Program-made: the position numbers and the translations under genes
From: Flavobacteriaceae bacterium
GTDB lineage: Bacteria; Bacteroidota; Bacteroidia; Flavobacteriales; Flavobacteriaceae
DNA length: 40,087 nucleotides
Direction of reading: 5' to 3'
NCBI GenBank assembly: GCA_030626795.1
Contig: DAOUTI010000002.1
Coordinates: 1-40,087 of the forward strand
The notes under the pieces: generated by a model
The model's database searches: none
What the model saw: only the letters and a program-made list of their open reading frames with translations
What the model was told of the DNA's origin: nothing
Shown: piece by piece, positions 18,134 to 28,700 of the stretch
Layout of the letters: each line of letters starts with the position of its first letter
Position numbering within the stretch: position 1 is the first letter of the stretch

Positions 18134-21100
18134 TTATTCTTTTATTATATTAAATGTTCTTACTTTAGAAGAGCTAACAATTCTGACAATATATAATTCA
18201 CTTGAGTACCCCGACATATTAACAGTTATGATTTCTTTAATTCCATCAAAACTATTACCACTGTATACAATACTGCCATACATGTTCAAAATAGTAACAT
18301 CACTTACCTCAGGTACATTTTGAAGAATATTCAAATCAATGCTAACTGGGTTCGGATAAATCGTATAGGCTCCATCCAACTTAGCATCGCATTTGCCAGA
18401 TTCGGAAGTAGAAGATGAGGAAACCGAACTTTTATGCGTACTGCCAAATGTAGTCAGGTTCCAGACCAATCTTTTTCCATCAAATCGGATATCAAATGTG
18501 CCACTACCGGGAAGAAAAACAGTAGGTAACTGACCTTCATAATCTGCTGGACCCGATAAATAATTATCTGCACCATCTAAAACAAAAACAGTATCCTCAT
18601 TATCGTTTTCATACCGATAAACAACCGTATAGAATAATCCATCGGAGGCATTTGCATCATAAGCAACGCATTCTGCATAGGTGCGAATTTTATCTGTATT
18701 ACTGGAAGAATTAATATACAATTTTGCAACATTAGAATTGATTAAATAATTTTTAGGATCTCTAATCCTAATGGTAAATACGCCGGTATCACTATAGTTT
18801 CGTTCAATTCCTGCCTCATCAACAATATAATAAGAGATACCATTAGGGAAAACAGAAGTCTCAGTGTCACCAAAAACAAAACCATCAAAATGAGATATGA
18901 ATAAAGGTGTATCCCCTTGATCGATAACTAAATTATCAATACTTACCGATAAGATTTTTGGTGAAATTGATAATACATTGGCTGAATTATCATATTCAAA
19001 AATATAATGATTATTAGTCTCTTCAATTTTGATATTGTAATTACCAACTTCCAGTTCGTCATCTAAATTATAAATCGATCCGGTAGTATCTTCAAAATAA
19101 TAAGAGATACCAATTGAGCCAAAAATATCAGTTGATGTTTCATTCGGTGCAAATTCTATAAACTCCGTTGTTAAATTTGCAGAGTTTGTATTATAACCAT
19201 AATCCTTTGTTAAATTATCTGTTTTGACTATTACATGGCGAGGAGAAATCATTAAAATTCCATGGTCAACAGCATACAAAATTTCATAATTAACTGATGT
19301 TGTTGGTGCTAAAACATTGACAATATAAATACCTAATTCCTTAACGGATTCTATGTCTAATTCTGCATCAAGTCCATCAATAAAAAGATACGATATTCCA
19401 TCAGGAAAAACAGTCTCTCTTGTTTCACCAAAAGCAAAACCTGAAATAACGGTTGAAATAGCTGTCTTAAGATCATCTCCATATTCTATTTCTAATTCCA
19501 TTGTTTTTACGGTTAAATGTGCGGGTATAATGGTTAATAAACCATGATTCAAGCCATACTCCATAAGATATTTCTCTGTTCCTCTAATTTTAATCTGATA
19601 CGTGCTAACATTCATTTTATCACCCAGTTCGTATTCATTTAAGTCAGCATCAACAAAATAATAAGGTACATCATCTGGAAAGACAGTTTCCTCTGACTCA
19701 TCAGTATATGCAAAATCACCAAATACGGTTGTTAAATCGCTTGCTTCAAAGTTTTCACCATAACTTGCTTCAAAATTTACTGTTTCTGCGATTAGATTTG
19801 TTTGCGAAATAGTTACTATACCATGCGTTTCATCATTGGTGAGATTCATTATATAATTCTGAGAATTTTTTATTCCAGTTTTATAATCACCTAGTTCCTT
19901 CAATTCATTTAATTCTAACTCTGTGCCATCTCCTCCTACTTTTATAAAATAATAAGGTATGCCATCAGGGAAAACAGTCTCTACGGATTCTTGAAATTCA
20001 CCTTCAAAAGCCCAACCATCAAAGTTAGTGATCAAATTTAATTTTTCTTCAGTAAGCAATTCCCCATAAGGGATAGTCAAATTATCGATATTTACATTCA
20101 GCTCTTTATGTAAAATAATCAAGCTTCCCGCTTCATATGTGATGTTAAAATTAGCAGACGTTGCATTTAGAAAAGCTCCCGGATATACATAGTGACCTTG
20201 AGGGTCGGATGTTACCTCTAAACCAGTAATCATATTTAATGAAAACATATTTGAAATTGCTCGCTCACTATCAGAACCATCCTCAGGTGGAGCATCTTCT
20301 GCGTCAATAATTGCAAATGCTGAACTATATGCACTATATGGATTTGAAGGATTATCAGTACTTACTACTGCCCTAAACTTACTTACTACTGCTCTAAATT
20401 TATTATCAATACTTAAATCTACTTCTCCAGAAAATAATTCTTCGGCGCTCACAACAGCTCTAAATTTACTTACTACTGCCCTAAATTTATTAATAGTTGG
20501 ATCTGTTTCAAAATCAGACTGAGCATCAATAAAATTAGTAAAATGTTCATTATCCAATTCTATAATATTCATACCGCTTACTACTGCTCTAAATTTATTT
20601 TCAATGGTACGTTCGGAAGCACTCCAGCTTGATCCATTTAATAAATCTAACAAATCATAATCACTTACGACCGCGCGAAATTTACTAACAACTGCGCGAA
20701 ATTTATTAGGTAAGCCATCCTTAAAATCACTAGCATGACTGGTTTTTATTAAACTATAAAAACCAGTTTCAGGAGAATTATTTGTTATATCACTTATATC
20801 ATAGGAGTATAATAATGGAAGATCTATTGCTTCACCATAGGTATATGTAACATCTTCAGTTGTAATAGTCAAGTCTTTCTTGGTAACAGTCAAATAACCA
20901 GTTTTACCTAGTTCAGTATCAATAAAACCGGAAATAAAATTTATTTGGAACAAATCATGGTCATAATCAACTACTCCAAAAGATGGAGTTATAACATAAT
21001 CAAAAACAATCGGAAAACCTCCTTCTGCTAATTTAATATCTGCAGGAGAATTCAATACCACCTCAGGAAGTCCTAATGATGCCATAATTTCCGGAAAGGA

Positions 21101-23722
21101 CTGGGTCATATCTGTACCTTCTGGAAGACCTTCAACTACAAACTCTTCAAGGTTTATATCTTGTCCGTATTCCACTTCAACATTGTTAGCAATAATACTT
21201 AAAGCTATTTTACCTTCATCAAAGAAAAAAGCCGGGTCAGATGCACCACCATCAGTATCTCCCGGAGTCGTGCTTTTTGCAACAACGACCAACTTAGGAT
21301 TTCCAGAGAACGTAGGCACAGTGGCAGTAATTATAGTCGTACCATCTTCTGCTGTTGCAAAGGTAACATCCTCCAAAGGCTGTCCGTTAAATAAAACAGA
21401 AACATCTTCTTGATTTTCAGGAAAAAATTCACCGATGATAGTTACTGTAAATGGCTCGGAACTAGGTGTTTTACCATCTTCAACAATTAGTTCGGTTATT
21501 CTTGCAGTTTGTGCTGCGATACTTTTAAAAGCGGCAAGGGTATTGATGAACCCACCGTTAGAACCATCAGCGGCAGAGAAACTGGTTGCTGTAGTTTTTA
21601 ATGTTTGCAAAGCGCTATTTGCCGTAAAAGATCCATCTGGATACCAAGATGGTGCAGCAGACATTAATAATGCCGTTGCTCCTGCAGCATGCGGTGCTGA
21701 TGCCGAAGTACCATAAAAATTTAAAATTCCATCATTATCGCAAGTACTACAATTAGCATCTTGACCTATTGTAGTGGAAGCAGTATTACCGCCATCGGGT
21801 GCATAAATATCAACTTCGAGGTTTGTACCATCAGATAAAAGACCACCATAAGACGAAAAACTTTCAGCTACTGGATTAAGAGCATTACGATAATCAACAG
21901 CACCAACAGTTACAGATTCTGGGGTCATAGCATGCCCGCTAACTGTAGCAGCTCCACTTCCAAAATATTCAAGAAATTTCAAACCATCGGGGGTATGGTC
22001 TTCTGCCGCTGTTCTAAATGCAATATATCTTAAAGGTACATTTGTTGGCCCATTTGCACTGGTAATTAAAATATTAGCTTCTCCAGTTCCAGTTGCCCGA
22101 AAAACAATGATCTCAGTTGGGTCTCCTGCAATATTTATACGGTTGCTCCCTACGAGTAATCGACCTAAATCATCCACTATATAAATATCTAAATCGTCTA
22201 ATGCCCCCAACTGGTTTTGTTGAGAAGCTGCGTTTTCTTTCCATTGCAAAGCAATTAAATAGGTTCCAGGAACAACACTTATTTTTTGCATATAATCTTC
22301 AGAACCATCAGAATTTATTCCAAATACATGGGCTTTGCTCGGGCTCCCTTCTGTGATAAAATTGGTAACCGGTAAATTTGTAGAAGCTTTAAAAATACTG
22401 CTGTAAGCTTTGTTTGCGATATTTCCAGCCGATGTAAAATGCATTTTCCCGGGTAAACTTAAAAAAGATTGTATGGCTTGAGAAATACGACCAGTACCAA
22501 AAAAAGGTTCTGTAATAAAAGTAATATCATCTACTATAATGTCGCTTTCTAAGGCTAATACATTAAAACCAACTTCAAATTGACGAGGGGAAGCTGTTGC
22601 GGTATGGAACTGTAATTCAGCACGTGGTGCCACATCATGTATAATTTGCATCATGGCTCTTCCTTCATCGGTAGCTTTAAATTCATTATCTTTTAACACC
22701 ACAACTCCCTCGGGTAATTCGCCATTTGCAACATCAATTGCAGCAAGTGACTCTCCGGGAATTGCCATATCATAGCTGTCGGACAAAACACCAATTGTAA
22801 TATCGTTACCTTCCACCTTTACTAGATCCCCCGAACTGTTTTTTACACGAAATGATTCACGTACAATATCTGAGGTTTGTGCTGCATCACCTTGTGTGAG
22901 AACCCCACCCGAGTTTAGAATAGTAGGGGGTACAGGTCGTGCAAAGTTTATAATATCCGTAAAACCTACTAAATTACATATATCATCCTTTTTTAAATAG
23001 ACATCAAGAGATGCTAAGCTATTATAAAGAGAAAGATCCAATAAAAAGTCTGATGCAGGTATATTAAATGGAGATCCTGTTAATAAGGAGATTAAATTTG
23101 GCATTTTTTGATCATTTGGTACAATTTCAACAAGCACCTTGTCTGCATTAACTTGAAAAATAAATTCAGAAGGAGTTATACCGGCAACATCTTCACACCA
23201 GGCTGTAAGCTCTTGTCCAATATTCTGATCCGATTTTCCATTTCCAATAACTGGTTCAATAAATCCATCATCAGGTGCACATTTTTTTGCTGAATTGGCA
23301 TTGGCAATTACCGTATGTGTATTGCCATTACTAATTATCGTCCATTCTACATAATCGTGAGAACCAAATTCCTTAGTAAAAACTTTATCATTAGATCCTT
23401 TTTTAAATTTAGTTAAGCCTTTTGCTATTCTTTTACCATTATTGGATTTAATAATACTACCATCATCATTAATGGTTACTTCTTTTTTAGTGGGGTTTTC
23501 ATATCCAAAACTTGCTTGAAATAAACCATTGCCTAATTCTTTGACACAATAAACAACAGGAATAATATCTTTTGTTCCGTTTTCCCCTCCTTTTTTTTGA
23601 GAATAACTTAAAAAAGTAATTCCTAAAATCAATGCGAGTGTTAAAGAAATTTTAGTGTTTGACTTATAATTAAAATTTTTAAATATTTTGAAAATCCAAT
23701 TTAAAAAGTAATTATTTTTCAT
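18134..23722 (-). CDS. Giant secreted subtilisin-like (S8) protease with IPT/TIG-like domain, MBG-like repeats and T9SS type A sorting domain
   Basis: S8 triad motifs: ITIGVLSDSYD (Asp), MMQIIHDVAP (His), GTSASAPHAAGATALLMSAAP (Ser). TIG-like ITELIVEDGKTPSSEPFTVTIIGEFFPENQEDVSVLFNGQP. Repeated 'LTI....L.V.....L.I.YG' MBG-like units. C-terminal YTIYPNPVSIDLNI...VRIVSSSKVRTFNIIKE. Confidence 0.9.
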   Translation of the reverse strand: MKNNYFLNWIFKIFKNFNYKSNTKISLTLALILGITFLSYSQKKGGENGTKDIIPVVYCVKELGNGLFQASFGYENPTKKEVTINDDGSIIKSNNGKRIAKGLTKFKKGSNDKVFTKEFGSHDYVEWTIISNGNTHTVIANANSAKKCAPDDGFIEPVIGNGKSDQNIGQELTAWCEDVAGITPSEFIFQVNADKVLVEIVPNDQKMPNLISLLTGSPFNIPASDFLLDLSLYNSLASLDVYLKKDDICNLVGFTDIINFARPVPPTILNSGGVLTQGDAAQTSDIVRESFRVKNSSGDLVKVEGNDITIGVLSDSYDMAIPGESLAAIDVANGELPEGVVVLKDNEFKATDEGRAMMQIIHDVAPRAELQFHTATASPRQFEVGFNVLALESDIIVDDITFITEPFFGTGRISQAIQSFLSLPGKMHFTSAGNIANKAYSSIFKASTNLPVTNFITEGSPSKAHVFGINSDGSEDYMQKISVVPGTYLIALQWKENAASQQNQLGALDDLDIYIVDDLGRLLVGSNRINIAGDPTEIIVFRATGTGEANILITSANGPTNVPLRYIAFRTAAEDHTPDGLKFLEYFGSGAATVSGHAMTPESVTVGAVDYRNALNPVAESFSSYGGLLSDGTNLEVDIYAPDGGNTASTTIGQDANCSTCDNDGILNFYGTSASAPHAAGATALLMSAAPSWYPDGSFTANSALQTLKTTATSFSAADGSNGGFINTLAAFKSIAAQTARITELIVEDGKTPSSEPFTVTIIGEFFPENQEDVSVLFNGQPLEDVTFATAEDGTTIITATVPTFSGNPKLVVVAKSTTPGDTDGGASDPAFFFDEGKIALSIIANNVEVEYGQDINLEEFVVEGLPEGTDMTQSFPEIMASLGLPEVVLNSPADIKLAEGGFPIVFDYVITPSFGVVDYDHDLFQINFISGFIDTELGKTGYLTVTKKDLTITTEDVTYTYGEAIDLPLLYSYDISDITNNSPETGFYSLIKTSHASDFKDGLPNKFRAVVSKFRAVVSDYDLLDLLNGSSWSASERTIENKFRAVVSGMNIIELDNEHFTNFIDAQSDFETDPTINKFRAVVSKFRAVVSAEELFSGEVDLSIDNKFRAVVSKFRAVVSTDNPSNPYSAYSSAFAIIDAEDAPPEDGSDSERAISNMFSLNMITGLEVTSDPQGHYVYPGAFLNATSANFNITYEAGSLIILHKELNVNIDNLTIPYGELLTEEKLNLITNFDGWAFEGEFQESVETVFPDGIPYYFIKVGGDGTELELNELKELGDYKTGIKNSQNYIMNLTNDETHGIVTISQTNLIAETVNFEASYGENFEASDLTTVFGDFAYTDESEETVFPDDVPYYFVDADLNEYELGDKMNVSTYQIKIRGTEKYLMEYGLNHGLLTIIPAHLTVKTMELEIEYGDDLKTAISTVISGFAFGETRETVFPDGISYLFIDGLDAELDIESVKELGIYIVNVLAPTTSVNYEILYAVDHGILMISPRHVIVKTDNLTKDYGYNTNSANLTTEFIEFAPNETSTDIFGSIGISYYFEDTTGSIYNLDDELEVGNYNIKIEETNNHYIFEYDNSANVLSISPKILSVSIDNLVIDQGDTPLFISHFDGFVFGDTETSVFPNGISYYIVDEAGIERNYSDTGVFTIRIRDPKNYLINSNVAKLYINSSSNTDKIRTYAECVAYDANASDGLFYTVVYRYENDNEDTVFVLDGADNYLSGPADYEGQLPTVFLPGSGTFDIRFDGKRLVWNLTTFGSTHKSSVSSSSTSESGKCDAKLDGAYTIYPNPVSIDLNILQNVPEVSDVTILNMYGSIVYSGNSFDGIKEIITVNMSGYSSELYIVRIVSSSKVRTFNIIKE
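20360..20704 (-). repeat. Seven in-frame copies of the heptapeptide KFRAVVS (three tandem doublets and one single copy)
   Basis: Copies at 20684-20704, 20663-20683, 20576-20596, 20468-20488, 20447-20467, 20381-20401 and 20360-20380 (minus-strand order). All translate to KFRAVVS but differ at synonymous positions. Each doublet or single copy is preceded by Asn. Confidence 0.97.
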
Positions 23723-23793
23723 GATAAGGGGAATTAATTGTTGTTTAGTTTTTTTAATATTTCAAAGTTAGTTTTTAAATTAGGGTATTAGTT

Positions 23794-23823
23794 GTACTAT
23801 TTTTTCATTAGCTAGTACTATTT
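23794..23823. promoter_or_regulatory. Direct repeat GTACTATTT x2 with 21-bp period, upstream of the S8 protease gene
   Basis: GTACTATTT at 23794-23802 and 23815-23823, about 70-100 bp upstream of the protease start codon. Operator function is inferred from position and spacing only. Confidence 0.3.
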
Positions 23824-23995
23824 GGTTTTTAGTATAAATTTGCATTCATAATCTTGTTCAATTAAGAATTGAAATCCAAAACAGAATAATTAATGAATTT
23901 TATAATAAATAATCAATAGATGTAGGACGAAGTCATTTGATTATTGTCCGAATGATAGATATTATTTATCAAAGCAAAAAAAGTTTAGAAGTTAA

Positions 23996-25039
23996 TTAAC
24001 TATTTACTTCATAAACAACAAGTGGTAATTTTTTATTTTTCATTTCTATTTCACCAACTTTTTTACAGTTAAAGGAATCTTTTACTTTTAAATAATTTGC
24101 TTCACTAATTAAAATTTGTCCTCTATTTGCAGCCGATTGAAGCCTTGAAGCTACATTAACCGCATCACCTATAACAGTATAATCTAATCTTTTTAAAGTA
24201 GAGGAACCTATATTGCCCCAAACCATATCTCCACTATTAATTCCAACTGAAACTTTTGGTTTATAGGATTCATTTCCAATTCCAATATCAGCATTTTCTA
24301 TAACTTTTCTTATCCTAAGGCAGGCTTCAATGGCTCGATCAATATGATATTCTCCTTTAAAAGTAGCCATTACTGAATCACCTAAAAATTTATCAATAGT
24401 ACCGTCTTGTTTGATGATTTCATTCACCATAATATCAAAATAAGCATTCAACATTTCTACCACTTTATTAGCTGGTTCTTTTTCACTTATTGAAGTAAAT
24501 CCACAAATATCAACAAACACCGCTGTTCCATCAATCGTCTCATTATCAAAAAGAGAAGTCTTCATTTCTTTATTGCCCATAAAATTAATTACGGTTTCAT
24601 CAACATACATACGAAGAATATTATTTTCTTTTACGGCTTGTAAGGTTTTTTTAATGGCATTTACATGTTCAATCGTCTTTTCAATGGTTAATTCGAGATC
24701 TTTAAAATCAATGGGTTTGGTTATAAAATCAAAAGCTCCACGGTTCATTGCCGTTCTAATGTTTTCCATATCTCCATAAGCCGAAACCATAATTGATTTT
24801 AACAAGGAGTTTTGCTCTTTGATTTTTGTTAACAAAGTAAGCCCATCCATTTCAGGCATATTTATATCACTCAAAACCAGATCAATATCGGTATGTTTTA
24901 AAAGTTGTTCAAGAGCATGCCTCCCGTTTTCGGCAAAAACAAACTCGTATTCATTCTGCCTTATTTTTTGTCTAAATTTTTGTTTGATCAAGATTTTTAA
25001 ATCTTCTTCGTCGTCAACAACAAGTATTTTAGTAATCAT
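23996..25039 (-). CDS. Response regulator (REC) fused to class III adenylate cyclase
   Basis: [78 protein letters not shown] (Lys/Thr pattern typical of class IIIb). Confidence 0.93.
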   Translation of the reverse strand: MITKILVVDDEEDLKILIKQKFRQKIRQNEYEFVFAENGRHALEQLLKHTDIDLVLSDINMPEMDGLTLLTKIKEQNSLLKSIMVSAYGDMENIRTAMNRGAFDFITKPIDFKDLELTIEKTIEHVNAIKKTLQAVKENNILRMYVDETVINFMGNKEMKTSLFDNETIDGTAVFVDICGFTSISEKEPANKVVEMLNAYFDIMVNEIIKQDGTIDKFLGDSVMATFKGEYHIDRAIEACLRIRKVIENADIGIGNESYKPKVSVGINSGDMVWGNIGSSTLKRLDYTVIGDAVNVASRLQSAANRGQILISEANYLKVKDSFNCKKVGEIEMKNKKLPLVVYEVNS

Positions 25040-25056
25040 AGTTAATAGATTCTTAA

Positions 25057-25431
25057 TTAATTCATCAATGCTTTTATTTCTTCTTTAAGCGAATTGAAAT
25101 CAATGGGTTTGGTAAAAAATTCTTTTGCTCCCGATTCTTTAGCTTTGTCAAAATTATCCTTATCACCATAAGCCGAAATCATACTTACTTTTATTTGTGG
25201 ATACCGTAATTTTACTTTATCCAATAATTCTAAACCTGTCATTCCGGGCATATTGATGTCCGAAAAAATATAAACTACTTTTGGTGGTTCAGTTTTTTCT
25301 AACATATCTAAGGCCTCCTGACCCGAAAAAGCGAAGACCAGATCTAAACTTTTATTTTTTACTTCTTTTCTAAATTTTTGACGGAATAGTATTTCTACAT
25401 CTTTTTCGTCATCAACAACAAGGATTCTCAT
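25057..25431 (-). CDS. Single-domain response regulator (CheY-like)
   Basis: [40 protein letters not shown]. No output domain. Confidence 0.93.
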   Translation of the reverse strand: MRILVVDDEKDVEILFRQKFRKEVKNKSLDLVFAFSGQEALDMLEKTEPPKVVYIFSDINMPGMTGLELLDKVKLRYPQIKVSMISAYGDKDNFDKAKESGAKEFFTKPIDFNSLKEEIKALMN

Positions 25432-25757
25432 TATTTTATTTGTTTAATAGTTAGTAGTGTTTTGTTTCAATCGATACCTATTTTTTTTTGGTTCTACTAT
25501 TATTTTAATTTAGCAGAGTCTTATTAATTTAGATTGTTATACTTTTTTGGATAAAAAAGAATCAAAAAATCTTTGCTGCACAAGGTGATTGCTACGCACC
25601 ATTCATTCTCGTGCCTTCATGCTATTTTTACCTGCGTTTTACTTCGGTAAACGCAATTTCGGCTCTCCATTCATTATCACTGCGACCAGCCCACACCATT
25701 AGGAAACAAATACATCGTTTAATAATATTTATTTGCTTCATCTAATTTATTTAAAAA

Positions 25758-28700
25758 TTATAAAGGGATATAAATAGAAAATTTAGTTCCTTTACCTGCC
25801 TCTGTATCCAATTCAATGGCTCCTCCATGGCCTTGGGTTATAATATCATAAGCCAATGACAAGCCCAACCCTGTACCTTTACCTGTTGGTTTCGTGGTAA
25901 AGAAAGGTTGAAAGATTTTTTCTTTGATATCATCCGGAATACCGGTACCGTTATCTTGAACTGTTATCAATACTTGATCGTCTAATTTTTTAGTACTTAC
26001 TGTTACCAGAGGTTTATAGTCTTTAATTTGTCCATCTTCGGCAGCAGAGGTAACCGCATAAAATGCATTATTGATTAAATTTAATAATACCCTACCTAAA
26101 TCTTGAGGTATCACTTCCACTTTTGGTAAGCTCTCATCCAAATCGGTTTTAAAATCAGCATTAAACGATTTATTTTTTGCACGTAAACCATGGTAAGACA
26201 ATCGCAAATATTCATCTGCCAGTACATTGATGTCGGTCAATTCTTTTTTACCCGAAGTATTTCTAGAGTGCTCTAACATACCTTTTACAATACTGCTGGC
26301 TCGTTTGCCATGATGGGTGATCTTATCTAAATTTTGTGATATATCTTTTGAAATTGTCTTTGCTTCGTCATAATCTCCTTTGTCTAATTCTTCATGCATT
26401 TCATCGATCAACTCCATACTCACTTCCGAAAAATTAGTGATAAAATTCATTGGGTTTTGAATCTCGTGTGCTATACCAGCGGTGAGTTCACCTAAACTTG
26501 CCATTTTTTCAGAATGAATCAATTGACTCTGGGTGTTTTCTAGCTCTTCAATTGTTTTATTTAATTTGGCAGTTCTATGATTTACCTTTTCTTCTAAAAT
26601 TCGATTCTCTTTTTTTAGATATTGAGAACGATAATGTAAAATAACCAAGCCCAAGCCCAAAAATAGAGCTACGAAAATGGTATATGCCCACCAACTTTGC
26701 CACCATGGGGGAGTTATTACAAATTTAAATTCGGTAGTTTTACTCCAAACCTCATTAAAACCTTTTGAAGCTACTTTAAAAGTATAGTCGCCAGATGGTA
26801 AATCTCTATAATTTTCACTTTCTGTTTCTGTTGTAATCGGACTCCAATTTTTATCAATGCCCTCTAAAATATATCGATAAACCAAATTATTTGGATTGGC
26901 AAATTGCCCTCCGTTAAAATTAAAACTTAAATAATTTTGGGTATAGGGTAGCGTAAGACCAACCGGAATATTATGGGCGCCTTTTACGGTTGACCATTGA
27001 ATATTATTAAGGGTAAGATAACTGGAATCTTTGGCTGTTTTATTGTATAAATAAGGTTTGTTTCTAACCCATAGAGTATCTAAATCAGCTCGTTTTTTTT
27101 GCAATAAGTTTACATCTTTAAAAACCCTTTTTTTATCCATGATATTGATACTAGTAATAACTGCTGGATAAGCTGCAGTATCTTCTACTAATTTATCAAT
27201 TACCATAATTGATCTTAATGGATTACCTCCAGCCCATAATCTTCCATTTTTATCAAAATCAATACTGTTTTGAGAAATGTCAGGCCCCATAATTCCTTGA
27301 TTTTGATCTAGAGTTCTAACTTTCCATTGGGTTTTATTCTCCTTATTAATTGCAGGTGTTAAAATGCTTATTCCTTTTGAAGATCCTAAAAAGAATTCTC
27401 CTTTTTGTAAAATAATATCGTAAATATCATTGGCAGCAAGGCCTTCTTCTGTTGTAAAAGTGGTTAACACTTTATTTTTTAAGTCAATTTTTTGAACTCC
27501 ATTTATTGTGGCTACCCAAATATTTTGCTGCTCATCTTCAATAAGAGCCATGATTTGATCGCCAACTAAACCATTATCAGTTGTTAATCTTACACGTGTA
27601 TTGCTTGCTGGGTCTATTAATTGAAGGCCATTACTATTTGTCCCAACCCAAATATTTTTTTTGCTATCTTCAAAAATCACAATATTTTGATCTGGAGTTC
27701 GTGTTGTATCAATAGCTATACTTTGATAAGTAGCATTTTTTAAATCAAATTTGTGTAATTCACCCGGGTTACCTCCCAACCAGTAGTTACCATTTGAATC
27801 TTCAATAATATATCTGCCAGAGTTTGCTTTTAAGCCTTCTGTTTTTGTTAATTTTTCAATGGTTTCGTTTATTGGATCAATAATACTTACACCAAAATTG
27901 TTACCCGAAACCCAAATTCTACCTTTACTATCTTCACTTAGATGGTAGGTATAATCAGCCACCAAGCCCTGTTCTATACCAAAATGTTTAATCGTTTCAT
28001 TTTTTGGGTTATAAACATCAACACCCCTTTCGGTTCCAATCCAAACCCTACCATCTTTGGCTACTAAAGTTCTCCATACACTATCATCTGTCAAACCATT
28101 AGCTTTGGTAAAATTACCTGTTTTACCAGAATTTACATCTATTTTAAACAAACCACCTTGGGCAATAGATGCCCAAATTTGACCTTGATTGTCTTCTAAT
28201 AAATTAAAAACAAATTGACTATTGTTATTACTAAGTTTATATTTTTCTAATATCTTATTAGGTTCATCATAAGAAAAAAGTAAACCATTTACAGAGCCAA
28301 TCCAAAAATTATCATATTTATCTTGAAATATATCTGCTGCTCCACCAATACCATCAAGACCTTCATTGGGTGTAAAATAAGACATTTCGGTTTTATCTTT
28401 ACTTAAAATATTAATACCTCCACCGCCTGAAATCCATATTTTACCTTCTCTATCTTCGTAAAAAGAACTAACAAAATTTTGCATTAATCCCTGATCTTGA
28501 GTAAGTGTAATATTTTTTCCTGATTTTAGATCTAAAATATTACAACCACCACCTGAAGAAAGCCAAATACGACCACCACTATCTTGAAATGGATCAATAG
28601 TAAAGGTTCCTAATAAACCATTTTTTGGTTTGAACTGTCTTGACCAATTTTCATTTAAATCAAAAATGATATATCCAAAATCTCTGTTTGCAAACCACAT

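Noticed and set aside
20360-20704. Reading the repeated 21-mers as a CRISPR-like or DNA-level tandem repeat
   Set aside because: Units are in frame, differ at synonymous positions, occur as doublets with irregular spacers, and sit inside a continuous coding frame. They are peptide repeats.
21183-21716. Forward-strand ORFs of 76 and 93 aa within the protease region
   Set aside because: Antisense to the S8/TIG-coding sequence with no start-site or family evidence. Chance ORFs.
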